Below, piece after piece: positions 23,699 to 31,547 of a DNA stretch of 39,584 nucleotides. Numbering within the stretch: the stretch's first letter is position 1; each line of letters opens with the position of its first letter. Source of the DNA: Halieaceae bacterium (GTDB lineage Bacteria; Pseudomonadota; Gammaproteobacteria; Pseudomonadales; Halieaceae); the NCBI GenBank assembly GCA_028280635.1, contig JANQLM010000005.1, forward strand, positions 1-39,584, written 5' to 3'. The notes under the pieces are model-generated. The model saw only the letters and a list, made by a program, of their open reading frames with translations, did no database searches and was not told the origin of the DNA. The position numbers and the translations under genes were made by a program.

Positions 23699-25807
23699 AT
23701 GGCAGGTATTGGCTTACACAGGATTGACTCAGTGTCGACCTCCCTTGTCGGCATGGCTGCTGTTGGCGCCATGCTGTGCACAGTGTCGGCGCGAGCACAG
23801 GAGGTCGATGCAAATCCGTTTCAGGGTGCCCAGGGTATGGCCGCGGAATCGCTGGAGCGTAATGTTATGGCGCATGTTGTCTACGCACCGACTTTTTTTG
23901 AAATTTATCGCCCGGTCAACGCACTGGAAATGGTCTTGAGGCTGCCGGGGTTCCAGCTCGATGAGGGTGAAAACCTGCGCGGATTTGGCGCCAATGCCGG
24001 TAACGTATTGGTAAACGGTGAGCGTCCGAGCGCCAAGTCTACGGAGCTGTCGGAGTTTCTTCGCCGTATTCCCTCCGATCGTGTGCGGGAGATTCAGCTC
24101 ATCCGTGGTGCGACCGGCGCCCTTGAAGCCCGCGTGCAGGGGGTCGTGGCCAATATTGTGTTGCAGGAGGAGGCGCGGGCGGGCGTCTCCTGGCAGGCAA
24201 GCGCGGAATATGAAGGCGGCCGCATCCTGCCGCGTGGCGAGTTGGCCTATTCCGACGGGCTGGGATCGACGGACTACACCCTTGCTTTCGAGCGCTTCGA
24301 AGTCTACGAGCGCAACCGCGGCACTGAGCAATTTGTGTCGGCCACCAGGCCGGAACGCAGGGACGAAACGTCCACATCAGGCTACTCCTTTTGGTCCGCT
24401 GCCGTGAACACGGAGACACAGCTCGCCCGCGAGCGGACACTCCGAACCAATTTCCGGATTTATGACGAGAAGGTGGAAAGCGATGAAGACTCGTACCGCG
24501 CTCCTCAAGCGGGCGATCCCTCACGCTTCCTTCAGGACTTTGATATGGATGAGATTCAGCTTGAGGCCTCCGCGGACTTGGAGGCGTCCCTGGGGCAGGA
24601 TTTGGCCGGTAAGTTTGTCGCGATATTCAATTACGAGGTCGATGACGGCGAATCCCGCTTGCGCGTTGAGGAATCCGGGGGCCGTTCCAGCGAAAGCATC
24701 TTCGACTTCGAAGATAAAAAGGGAGAGAGCATCGCCAGGGCCGAGCTGAGCTGGACGCGCTGGGAGGGACACAACATCCGTTTTGGCGCCGAGGGTGTCT
24801 GGAACACGCTCGATAGCGAAGCGGTGTTTGCCATCGACGGGGAAATCGTGCCGATCGACGGGTCAGATACCCGAGTCACCGAGTTCAGATACGAAGTATT
24901 TGCCATCGATTCCTGGAGCCTGAGCCCCAGGACCATCGTCGACTATGGCTTTGCGCTTGAGGAGTCGACCATTCGTCAAAGCGGGGACTTCAGCAATCGT
25001 CGCAGCTTCACATATCCCAAGCCAACCCTTGCGGTGACGCATGACATGCGCGGGGTCGGGCAGTTCCGGCTCCGGTTTGAGCGCGATGTTGCGCAGCTCG
25101 ATTTCTCCGATTTCGTCAGCTCGACCAACTTTGACGATAACGATATCGATTTCGGCAATCCAGAGCTGGAGCCTGAGCAGACCTGGCATCTGGAGTCCAC
25201 ATACGAATACCGGTTCGGCGAGTTCGGCGTACTGACACTGACTGCGTTTCATGACTGGATTGATGACGTGCAGGATCTCATACCGATTGGTGATATGTTC
25301 GAGTCACCCGGCAACATTGGAGACGGGCGTCGCTGGGGAGGGGAGTTTGACCTGACCGCCACGCTGGACTTCATGGGTTTGCCGAACGTTCGTATTGAGG
25401 CCAGTGCGCGCATACAGGACTCAAGCGTGACCGATCCCGTGACGGGTGATAAGCGTCGTCTCTCAAACGAGCCGCCCTGGAGCTACGCATTTGACTTGCG
25501 CCAGGACTTTAAACAGGTTGGCGCCGCATGGGGCATCAGCTTTTCGGACAGCGCGCGTGAAGACTACTTTGGCCTGGACGAGTTGGTACGTACTGATACA
25601 GATATGGAGCTTGGCGCTTTCGTGGAAACCACGAGAATTCCCGGGATGAAGGTTGAGCTGCGTGCTGCCAATTTGCTCGATAAGACATCCACCCGCAACA
25701 GGGCAGTATTTGTTGGCCCAAGGTCTCTGACGCCGGTGCTGTTCGAGGAAAACCGGGATACGCAGGCGGGAGCCAGTATCACGCTGATACTGAGCGGCGC
25801 GTTTTGA
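23699..25807 (+). CDS. TonB-dependent outer-membrane receptor
   Basis: 702-residue outer-membrane protein. Signal peptide with ARAQ cleavage region near residue 34; plug domain about 60-160 (MVLRLPGFQLDEGENLRGFGANAGNVLVNG, then RIPSDRVREIQLIRGATG, spread over the domain); the remainder is rich in alternating aromatic strands and ends with the aromatic residue F (TLILSGAF), as expected for a BAM-recognised barrel. No convincing TonB box was found between the signal peptide and plug. Size is at the low end for the family. Adjacent to a LytS/LytTR pair and followed by an amidohydrolase whose gene begins near its stop, it probably imports the substrate of that hydrolase. The ligand is unknown. 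Confidence 0.88.
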   Translation: MAGIGLHRIDSVSTSLVGMAAVGAMLCTVSARAQEVDANPFQGAQGMAAESLERNVMAHVVYAPTFFEIYRPVNALEMVLRLPGFQLDEGENLRGFGANAGNVLVNGERPSAKSTELSEFLRRIPSDRVREIQLIRGATGALEARVQGVVANIVLQEEARAGVSWQASAEYEGGRILPRGELAYSDGLGSTDYTLAFERFEVYERNRGTEQFVSATRPERRDETSTSGYSFWSAAVNTETQLARERTLRTNFRIYDEKVESDEDSYRAPQAGDPSRFLQDFDMDEIQLEASADLEASLGQDLAGKFVAIFNYEVDDGESRLRVEESGGRSSESIFDFEDKKGESIARAELSWTRWEGHNIRFGAEGVWNTLDSEAVFAIDGEIVPIDGSDTRVTEFRYEVFAIDSWSLSPRTIVDYGFALEESTIRQSGDFSNRRSFTYPKPTLAVTHDMRGVGQFRLRFERDVAQLDFSDFVSSTNFDDNDIDFGNPELEPEQTWHLESTYEYRFGEFGVLTLTAFHDWIDDVQDLIPIGDMFESPGNIGDGRRWGGEFDLTATLDFMGLPNVRIEASARIQDSSVTDPVTGDKRRLSNEPPWSYAFDLRQDFKQVGAAWGISFSDSAREDYFGLDELVRTDTDMELGAFVETTRIPGMKVELRAANLLDKTSTRNRAVFVGPRSLTPVLFEENRDTQAGASITLILSGAF

Positions 25808-25848
25808 ACACCGGCAGTGCTTTGGCAAGTCTCCGAGCAAGCGGCAGC

Positions 25849-27168
25849 ATGCGCACTCGGTCTCTCAAACAGCCAGTTCCCCAGGTGCGGTTGTGCCGCT
25901 GCCTGCGGCGTTGGCTGGTTTACATGCCAGCAGTTCTGTTGGCCGTCGCCCTGGCGTCTTGCACGATCACGCGCCAGCCTGCGGCTGACTATCGCTTCGA
26001 CAATGGCCTCTGGTTCAACGGTGAGCATTTCGAGGCGCGCAATGCCTACGTGGTTGAGGGACAGTTGCAGTATTCAGAGGAACTGTTGCCCGCTACGGAA
26101 ATCGTTGACCTCGGCGGTCAGTACGTGGTGCCGCCGTATTGTGAAGCACATAACCACAACTTTGGCGGCGGCGCCGAAGCCGATTCTGTGCGGAAAACCG
26201 TAAACGCCTACCTCAAGGACGGCATCTTTTACGCGATGATGATGGGTTCCTTCGCTTACTACCGTGAGCGGATTGCCGATCAGCTTAACTCTCCGACCTC
26301 GGTGGACGTGGTGTTCGCCAACAACGGCCTGACGGGATCAGGGGGCCACCCCCGGCGCCTGCGTGAGTGGCTGATGGAGCAATATGACAGGTATCCAGAA
26401 TATACCGAGGAGACCTTGCCAGACGCGGGTTACTTCGAGGCTGACACACTCGAAGAGATGCGCGAAAAGTGGTCCCTGATTCTGGCGGGCCAACCAGATT
26501 TTATCAAAGTGATGGTGTTGTATTCCGAGGAATACGACTTACGCAAGGACGACCCGGCCTACTACGGTTCGCGCGGTCTGGACCCAGATCTGTTACCAAC
26601 CCTGGTGGAGTGGGCCCATGCGGAAGGCCTGCGAATTGCCGTGCATGTTGAGACGGATTTCGATATGCGTGTCTCGCTGGAAGCGGGCGCGGATATCATC
26701 GCGCACATACCATCAAACTCGAATCCCGAAATCCTGTCTGACGAAACAATTGCCCTGGCGAAGCACGCCGGAGCTGATTTGGTGACTACCTTCACCGTGG
26801 CGAACCGCTACCGGATACGCTCACCCGAACGCTACGCCACCACCATTGATGCACAGCGGACCAACCTTCCCAGGCTGATCGAAGCCGGTATACCGGTGGC
26901 AATCGGCAGCGACAACACGCAAGGTACCTCCCGCTCCGAGGCCGAGCACCTGGCGAGGCTCGGTGTTGTCGACAATCTCACACTGCTGCATATGTGGACC
27001 GACTACTGCGCGCAGGTGGTGTTCCCGGGACGCAATATTGGCAGGCTTGATCAGGGATATGAGGCCAGCTTCCTGGTGCTTGAGGGTAATCCCCTCGTGG
27101 ACTTTGACAACGCCTACAGGATAAGCCTGCGTGTAAAAGACGGCCGCTTGCTGAACCTGGCGCACTAA
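25849..27168 (+). CDS. amidohydrolase-superfamily lipoprotein
   Basis: Metal-dependent hydrolase of about 439 residues, exported and lipid-anchored: the basic N-terminus leads into LLAVALASC with the lipidated cysteine near residue 38. Metal-binding marks are HNH in EAHNHN (H101, H103), FIKVMV (likely carboxylated Lys), AVHVE, IAHIPS and GSDN (Asp). The C-terminus has the usual small beta domain (GYEASFLVLEGNPLVDFDN). Start: ATG 25849 is preferred over TTG 25804, which overlaps the receptor stop, and ATG 25924, which would leave a signal peptide without positive charge. Cotranscription with the TonB receptor is likely; the natural substrate may be an amide, lactam or peptide taken up by it. 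Confidence 0.87.
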   Translation: MRTRSLKQPVPQVRLCRCLRRWLVYMPAVLLAVALASCTITRQPAADYRFDNGLWFNGEHFEARNAYVVEGQLQYSEELLPATEIVDLGGQYVVPPYCEAHNHNFGGGAEADSVRKTVNAYLKDGIFYAMMMGSFAYYRERIADQLNSPTSVDVVFANNGLTGSGGHPRRLREWLMEQYDRYPEYTEETLPDAGYFEADTLEEMREKWSLILAGQPDFIKVMVLYSEEYDLRKDDPAYYGSRGLDPDLLPTLVEWAHAEGLRIAVHVETDFDMRVSLEAGADIIAHIPSNSNPEILSDETIALAKHAGADLVTTFTVANRYRIRSPERYATTIDAQRTNLPRLIEAGIPVAIGSDNTQGTSRSEAEHLARLGVVDNLTLLHMWTDYCAQVVFPGRNIGRLDQGYEASFLVLEGNPLVDFDNAYRISLRVKDGRLLNLAH

Positions 27169-27224
27169 CATCTGCATTGGCAGGGCGTGATCGCGCGAGG
27201 AGGGTGAACTGCTGCTGTATATGG

Positions 27225-27608
27225 CTAGGTGGCTTTCTTTGGAAAGCACACCGCTTCCACGCGGTTGCCGTCCAGGTCGCGGATAAACGCGCCGAAATAC
27301 CTTGTCATCAGTGCCTGTCTGGGCCCCGGTGCTCCGTCATCTGTGCCGCCCAGTTCAAGTGCCGACGCGTGGAAGAGGCTGACCGCTTCGTCGCTGGGTG
27401 CGCGCAGACAAACATGCGCCCCGGTTCCGGGATGTGCCCGCGGGAGATCTGGCCGGTGGTTGAGCCAGAACTGCGGGTACTTGGTACCGAAGGCGGCCGT
27501 GTCGTCGGTATCAAAGAATAGCTGATAGCCCAGTGGTTCCAGCACTCGCCGGTAAAAGGCAGTGGCCGCTTTGAGGTTCTGCACCTGCAGTGAGATGTGA
27601 TCGATCAT
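27225..27608 (-). CDS. VOC (glyoxalase/bleomycin-resistance) family metalloprotein
   Basis: 127-residue single-domain VOC protein with two beta-alpha-beta-beta-beta units. Potential metal ligands are present at the usual places: MIDHIS (H4), AHVCLR and NRVEAVCF (Glu). Start is ATG 27608, with GGGAG 7 bases upstream; the longer frame upstream of it overlaps tetR heavily and is not credible. The start overlaps the tetR stop by four bases. Product could be a lyase, dioxygenase or fosfomycin/bleomycin-type resistance protein; family membership does not decide. Confidence 0.82.
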   Translation of the reverse strand: MIDHISLQVQNLKAATAFYRRVLEPLGYQLFFDTDDTAAFGTKYPQFWLNHRPDLPRAHPGTGAHVCLRAPSDEAVSLFHASALELGGTDDGAPGPRQALMTRYFGAFIRDLDGNRVEAVCFPKKAT

Positions 27609-28201
27609 GAGCTGGCTCCCGGTTGCGCGGTGATAGCGGGAAGAGATTCGACCAGGAGCGCCGCAACGGTTTCCAGCGGCCGCGTACTCTTCTCGACCCG
27701 CGCCTGGATCAGCGCCCCATTGAGCGCCGACATCCACAGGCAGGCGATGGACTCGCAGCTCGCGGGCGCGTAGCCGTCACGTTCCAGCACGTCATGAATC
27801 ACGCCGAGCCGGCGTTGGTAGGCACTGCGGCCCGCCTTGACGATGTTCCTGTCCTGGGGCGCAAGCTCCAGCAGCACCGTTGTCATCGGACAGCCGTCGC
27901 GGTAGCGGGAGCGTTGCAGCCAACCGCCCAGGGTGCTGGCAAACCCGAGGATGAACTCTCCCGCGGTATGCGTGCTATCGGCTATTTCTCGCATGCTGGC
28001 CGCCATGCGCAGTGCGGCTTCTTCAACGGCGGCCACGGCAATCGACGGCTTGCCCTCGGGAAAATAGTAGTAGAGCGAGCCCTTGGGCGCGCCGCTGGTG
28101 CGCACAATGTCGTTGAGCCCGGTACCGGGGTAGCCCTGCTGCCGAAAGTGTTTGATAGCTGCGTCGATAATGGGTTCCCGGTGTTTTCCAACCGCAGGCA
28201 T
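27605..28201 (-). CDS. TetR-family repressor, LmrA/YxaF type
   Basis: 198-residue regulator. N-terminal helix-turn-helix with ACLASSIC TetR layout: IIDAAIKHFRQQGYPGTGLN, then VRTSGAPKGSLYYYFPEGK, where APKGSLYYYFP is diagnostic of the LmrA/YxaF branch. The C-terminal ligand-binding helices (about 70-190) contain a single DGCPMTT segment common in this branch. ATG 28201 has AGGAT at proper distance. A box resembling the LmrA/YxaF operator lies just upstream at 28227-28242, between this gene and the divergent crotonase. Confidence 0.9.
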   Translation of the reverse strand: MPAVGKHREPIIDAAIKHFRQQGYPGTGLNDIVRTSGAPKGSLYYYFPEGKPSIAVAAVEEAALRMAASMREIADSTHTAGEFILGFASTLGGWLQRSRYRDGCPMTTVLLELAPQDRNIVKAGRSAYQRRLGVIHDVLERDGYAPASCESIACLWMSALNGALIQARVEKSTRPLETVAALLVESLPAITAQPGASS

Positions 28202-28226
28202 GTGTCATCCTCATGGTGGCTTTTTG

Positions 28227-28242
28227 TATATTGACTGGTCTA
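28227..28242. promoter_or_regulatory. LmrA/YxaF-like operator between tetR and crotonase genes
   Basis: TATATTGACTGGTCTA resembles the consensus I remember for Bacillus LmrA/YxaF boxes (TATA-taga-N-Y-GgTCTA) with one mismatch. The core GAC-TG-GTC is an inverted repeat. It also contains TTGACT, a possible -35 for the + strand gene, though no matching -10 was found. Placement between divergent genes fits repression of both. Confidence 0.55.
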
Positions 28243-28287
28243 CATCAAAAAATGAAGCTCGATTCCAGGAAAATCCGGAGATAGACA

Positions 28288-29004
28288 GTGAATCTAGTGA
28301 ACTACAGTTTTAGCCAGGGTGTAGCGACCATCGCCATGAACGATGGCCGTGCAAACATCATGAACGTCGAATTGCTGGGGGAACTCATCGAGGCCTTTCA
28401 ACAGGCCCGGGAAGACAACGCCGCCGTGCTTCTGCGATCCGAGCTACCGCAGACCTATTCGGCAGGCTTCGATATCAAGGTCTTTGCCGAGCTGAACCCG
28501 CAGAGTGCACTGGATATGGTCAGGGCAGGAGGTGAACTGGTGCATACCATACTCGATTTCCCTCGACCCACGATTGGCTTGGCCGCAGGTCATATCTTTC
28601 CCATGGGCCTGTTCACCCTGCTGGCCTGTGATTACCGGATCGGTGCCGATGCGGACTACCTGTGGTGTCTCAATGAGATCGAACTGGGCATTGTCCCGCC
28701 GTTGTATGCTTTCAAGCTGCTGGAAGCCAGGCTCACCGCAGCCTGGTTCAGTCGCACGCTGTGTACGGGAGAGCGATTCTCCGCCCGACAGGCGCTGGAA
28801 GCGGGCGTCTTCCATGAACTGGTGGCGCCGGCAGACTGCAACAGCCGTGCACTGGCGATGGTGGCACGGCTTGCCGGCCACTCGCCCGAGGCCTACGCCG
28901 GGATCAAGAGCCGCATTAACTCGGTGCTTGCGGCCGATATCCAGGCATCGATAGTTCACGAGCAGACTCTTTCACACTATGAATCGATGCTGCAGGCAGG
29001 ATGA
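28288..29004 (+). CDS. crotonase-family enoyl-CoA hydratase/isomerase-like protein
   Basis: 238-residue crotonase. The oxyanion-hole segments are recognisable (TYSAGFDIKVFAEL and AAGHIFPMGLF). The first hydratase glutamate (normally GGxE) is replaced by MGLFTLL, while a Glu is kept at the second position (LNEIELGI), so hydration is doubtful and isomerase or another crotonase reaction is more likely. GTG 28288 has GGAG 7 bases upstream. It diverges from the TetR/VOC unit and is probably controlled by that TetR protein. Confidence 0.82.
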   Translation: MNLVNYSFSQGVATIAMNDGRANIMNVELLGELIEAFQQAREDNAAVLLRSELPQTYSAGFDIKVFAELNPQSALDMVRAGGELVHTILDFPRPTIGLAAGHIFPMGLFTLLACDYRIGADADYLWCLNEIELGIVPPLYAFKLLEARLTAAWFSRTLCTGERFSARQALEAGVFHELVAPADCNSRALAMVARLAGHSPEAYAGIKSRINSVLAADIQASIVHEQTLSHYESMLQAG

Positions 29005-29164
29005 GCCCTGCACACGCATTGAGAAGGGCTAAAATGAGAGCCTGAGCGCTGCCCTGAAAGCACCCGCCACGGTGACAGGCTAGCGCCTGCAAGCTACGGC
29101 CATGCCGGCACAACCGGGCGGGCGTAGTGTTCGCTGTTGCGGCCGTTTATGGAGGGGGTGTGCC

Positions 29165-29617
29165 ATGCAGGGCAATATAGGTGTTCGTGTGCTGGTAGCA
29201 GGATTCTGGCTGTTGGGTGTATCCGCCATTGCCATCGGCAGCTCCAACTTCCTGTTCGGCATTGCTACAACGGCCGAATTTCTCTCCATGGTGCTCGGTA
29301 CACTGGGCTTGCCTGCTGGTGATTTCGACGACCTTAAAACGGCCAACACCGACAATGAATTCCGGTTTTACGCGGTGTTCTGGGTGGCCTACGGCATTGC
29401 ATTGATCAGGACCGCTTTGGGCCTGCCGGCCACCCTGCGTTGGGTGCTGCCACTCACCACCTTGTTCCTGGTGGGCGGCATTGGCCGGGTACTTTCCATC
29501 CTCGCATTTGGTTACCCGGCGCCCCTGTTTGTATTGTTGATGTATGTGGAGTTCGCGCTCTGTGCGGTGTTCATTCTGTCCTGGTTCTTTGCGCGCCGGT
29601 ATGAAGCAGAAGCGTGA
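29165..29617 (+). CDS. DUF4345-like membrane protein
   Basis: 150-residue membrane protein with four hydrophobic segments (near residues 7-27, 65-85, 90-112 and 118-142). The layout NxFRFYAVFWVAYGIALI followed by a G-rich third segment (FLVGGIGRVLSILAFG) resembles DUF4345 proteins of unknown function. ATG 29165 is chosen for its strong upstream GGAGGGGG; an in-frame ATG at 29102 would add 21 Cys/Arg-rich residues. 160 bases separate it from the crotonase gene, and no regulator is linked to it. Confidence 0.72.
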   Translation: MQGNIGVRVLVAGFWLLGVSAIAIGSSNFLFGIATTAEFLSMVLGTLGLPAGDFDDLKTANTDNEFRFYAVFWVAYGIALIRTALGLPATLRWVLPLTTLFLVGGIGRVLSILAFGYPAPLFVLLMYVEFALCAVFILSWFFARRYEAEA

Positions 29618-29654
29618 ACGCTGGCAGACTGTTCCGAGTGCCCCGGGGGTAATG

Positions 29655-29672
29655 CCTGCCGAGCAGGGCAGG
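29655..29672. repeat. CCTGCC/GGCAGG hairpin in a geneless 209-bp gap
   Basis: CCTGCC (29655-29660), 6-base loop, GGCAGG (29667-29672), in the gap 29618-29826 between two convergent genes. It has no T tract. The rest of the gap shows only a 29-codon open frame from ATG 29725 that I do not count as a gene. Confidence 0.45.
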
Positions 29673-29826
29673 ATTTCCATGCCAACCCATTGCAGGTGCT
29701 CTGCGGTCCGCAGCACGCTGAAGCATGGAAGGCCAGTGTTCCGCCGACTACGCCGCCGTGTATGGCGAGCTGCCTTCCTCAACCCTGAAGAATCGCTGGC
29801 GTCTTACGCTTTAAAAGGCTGCTGCG

Positions 29827-31089
29827 CTACGCCCGGTTGCTGAGGTCTTCTATCCAGTCAAACACAATCTGCCTGGCGAGCGGAAAATTGTTCAACTGGC
29901 AGTGTGCTTCGCCGCATTCGTGTTCGGTAACGATGCGTTTGGTCTTGTAGTCGCTGCCCAGGCGTTCATAGAACTCCTGCGCCTGCCGTATGCCTTCGCC
30001 GCCCAGTTCGTTTTCTCCCGCCATCACCAGGAACGGTGTTTTTATCGCCTCCGGTTCAACGACGTATTTTCCCCATACGCCGTCGACCAGTTCCTGTAAA
30101 GCGGCCTTCATTCCCTGGCGATAATCCACGCGATGCTGCCAGCACATTCTCTTGCCCCAGCCCTGGGCATCTTTCGGCGCCTTGTATACCTGCCTGACAG
30201 TGTCCAGTACTTTTGAGGCATCCAGCATGGGCGCATTGGCGACAATTCCCGTCAGCCTGTTATCGATCTGGCCAAGCCTGCCGGCCCTGTAGCCGCCCAT
30301 GCTGATGCCGTAGGCGAACACTTTGTCAGTATCAACTTCCGGACGACGGAGCAGGTAATCCACCTGGGAATACAGCGTGTCATCACCCGCGCCTTCATTG
30401 AGCAGCCTGTCGTTGTAGATCCGTGTCGCGGTATCCCCCGGGTTGTCGACCACGAATACGTTGTAGCCGCGCTCTATGGCTTCCGCGCCGCACCACCAGT
30501 AAACGTCTTCGGCAATCGATTCGGCACCGTTCAGCCAGAGCAGCGTGGGGGCGGGCTCTCCCGGTTGATGGAGCGCAGACCTCAGGAAGTACCCATACAT
30601 ATTGAAACCGCTGTCAGCTCCCGACGTCTTGAAGGGAACCTCGATTCGCTCAATGGGTTTGCCAGACAGGGCAATGAACCTCTGGAAACAGTAGGACAGC
30701 TCGCTGTAGCTGGCTCGCATCTCCGCTTCGAAATCGCCGGGATCCGTTGCCAGGTGCGCGGTTCGATAGTAGGTGTAAGCCCTGAGGAAGCTGTGAGCAG
30801 CGCTGACAGGGTGATGGCTTTCCAGCAGCTGTTCAGCCTGCTGTTTTACCCGGTCAGCTTCCTTGGACCATTCGGCAATCCAGCTTGCGGCGGCCTTGCT
30901 CTCGTCGATCCGTTCCGCCGCGCTGAAAATCTCTCCCACGGCCGCACCGCCATACTCAATTTGATTGAGCGGAAACCAGGCGAACCAGGCATCCAGGAAC
31001 GGGTGGCCGAAGTAGAAGTGCCTGGTAAATCCCCGCACCCTGGGGGCTTTGCCTGCGAAAAACTTGAACAGCTTTGATCTGATGCTCAT
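29827..31089 (-). CDS. alpha/beta hydrolase (FrsA/pseudooxynicotine-hydrolase-like)
   Basis: 420-residue hydrolase with a helical N-terminal lid domain (about 1-160) and a C-terminal alpha/beta core. The nucleophile elbow is AYGISMGGYRAG (serine about 263); a later GENELGG and the GEAHCQ histidine complete a plausible catalytic triad. No signal peptide, so cytoplasmic. Start ATG 31089 (AGGCGG 5 bases upstream) is preferred to ATG 31119, which has a ribosome-like GGGAGG only one base away. Family members hydrolyse esters or C-C bonds; substrate unknown. It stands alone, about 240 bases from the tRNA gene and converging on the DUF4345 gene. Confidence 0.83.
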   Translation of the reverse strand: MSIRSKLFKFFAGKAPRVRGFTRHFYFGHPFLDAWFAWFPLNQIEYGGAAVGEIFSAAERIDESKAAASWIAEWSKEADRVKQQAEQLLESHHPVSAAHSFLRAYTYYRTAHLATDPGDFEAEMRASYSELSYCFQRFIALSGKPIERIEVPFKTSGADSGFNMYGYFLRSALHQPGEPAPTLLWLNGAESIAEDVYWWCGAEAIERGYNVFVVDNPGDTATRIYNDRLLNEGAGDDTLYSQVDYLLRRPEVDTDKVFAYGISMGGYRAGRLGQIDNRLTGIVANAPMLDASKVLDTVRQVYKAPKDAQGWGKRMCWQHRVDYRQGMKAALQELVDGVWGKYVVEPEAIKTPFLVMAGENELGGEGIRQAQEFYERLGSDYKTKRIVTEHECGEAHCQLNNFPLARQIVFDWIEDLSNRA

Positions 31090-31325
31090 ATTGGCCGCCT
31101 GCCAGATGGCTCGTTCCATGCCTCCCTGCGCCCAATGCTGGCCCGCTGCCTCGACATCGTGATGCTCTGCGACAGCGTGCCGCTATTAGTCTGAGTGATA
31201 GCAAGAATCACCGATTCACCGCAAAATGTTAATGACGTGAGTCAATATGCGAATGGAAAGACGGGGCCTGAATCGCGGCGGTTGCAAGCGGACGATGGAT
31301 TGTCGCTAATGGTGATTTGAGACTG

Positions 31326-31331
31326 TAGAAT
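31326..31331 (+). promoter_or_regulatory. possible -10 element of the tRNA-Gly promoter
   Basis: TAGAAT, followed by a GC-rich stretch (GCGCGACC) before the probable start, as in stringently controlled stable-RNA promoters. No good -35 lies at 16-18 bases; TTGTCG at 31300-31305 is 20 bases away. Confidence 0.35.
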
Positions 31332-31353
31332 TGCGCGACCATCCATGAGCTTC

Positions 31354-31427
31354 GCGGGTGTAGTTCAATGGTAGAACCTCAGCTTCCCAAGCTGATGACA
31401 CGGGTTCGATTCCCGTCACCCGCTCCA
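31354..31427 (+). tRNA. tRNA-Gly (anticodon CCC)
   Basis: 74 bases including an encoded CCA end. Acceptor stem GCGGGTG pairs with CACCCGC. D arm GTTC-GAAC; anticodon stem TCAGC/GCTGA with loop TTCCCAA (anticodon CCC); T arm with GGGTTCGATTCCC; discriminator T, then CCA. Reads GGG codons. The sequence resembles E. coli glyU. Flanked by a hydrolase and a diguanylate cyclase gene, both on the other strand; no integrase or attachment repeat was noticed near it. Confidence 0.97.
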
Positions 31428-31547
31428 TCGCTCGTAAGATCGAACAAGCCGCCAGCGACACTTGTGTCCGACCGGATGTGCCGCGCCTGGAGTGGCGCCG
31501 GAAACCGCCCCTGTGGAGTGCTTGTACATTTGGCGTTTGCGTTCCAG

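Noticed and set aside
29725-29814. 29-codon open frame in the gap between DUF4345 and hydrolase genes
   Set aside because: No ribosome site, a stop codon just upstream, and no recognisable sequence.
31354-31427. tRNA gene as attachment site of an integrated element
   Set aside because: No integrase, no repeated tRNA 3' end and no change in gene type on one side only.
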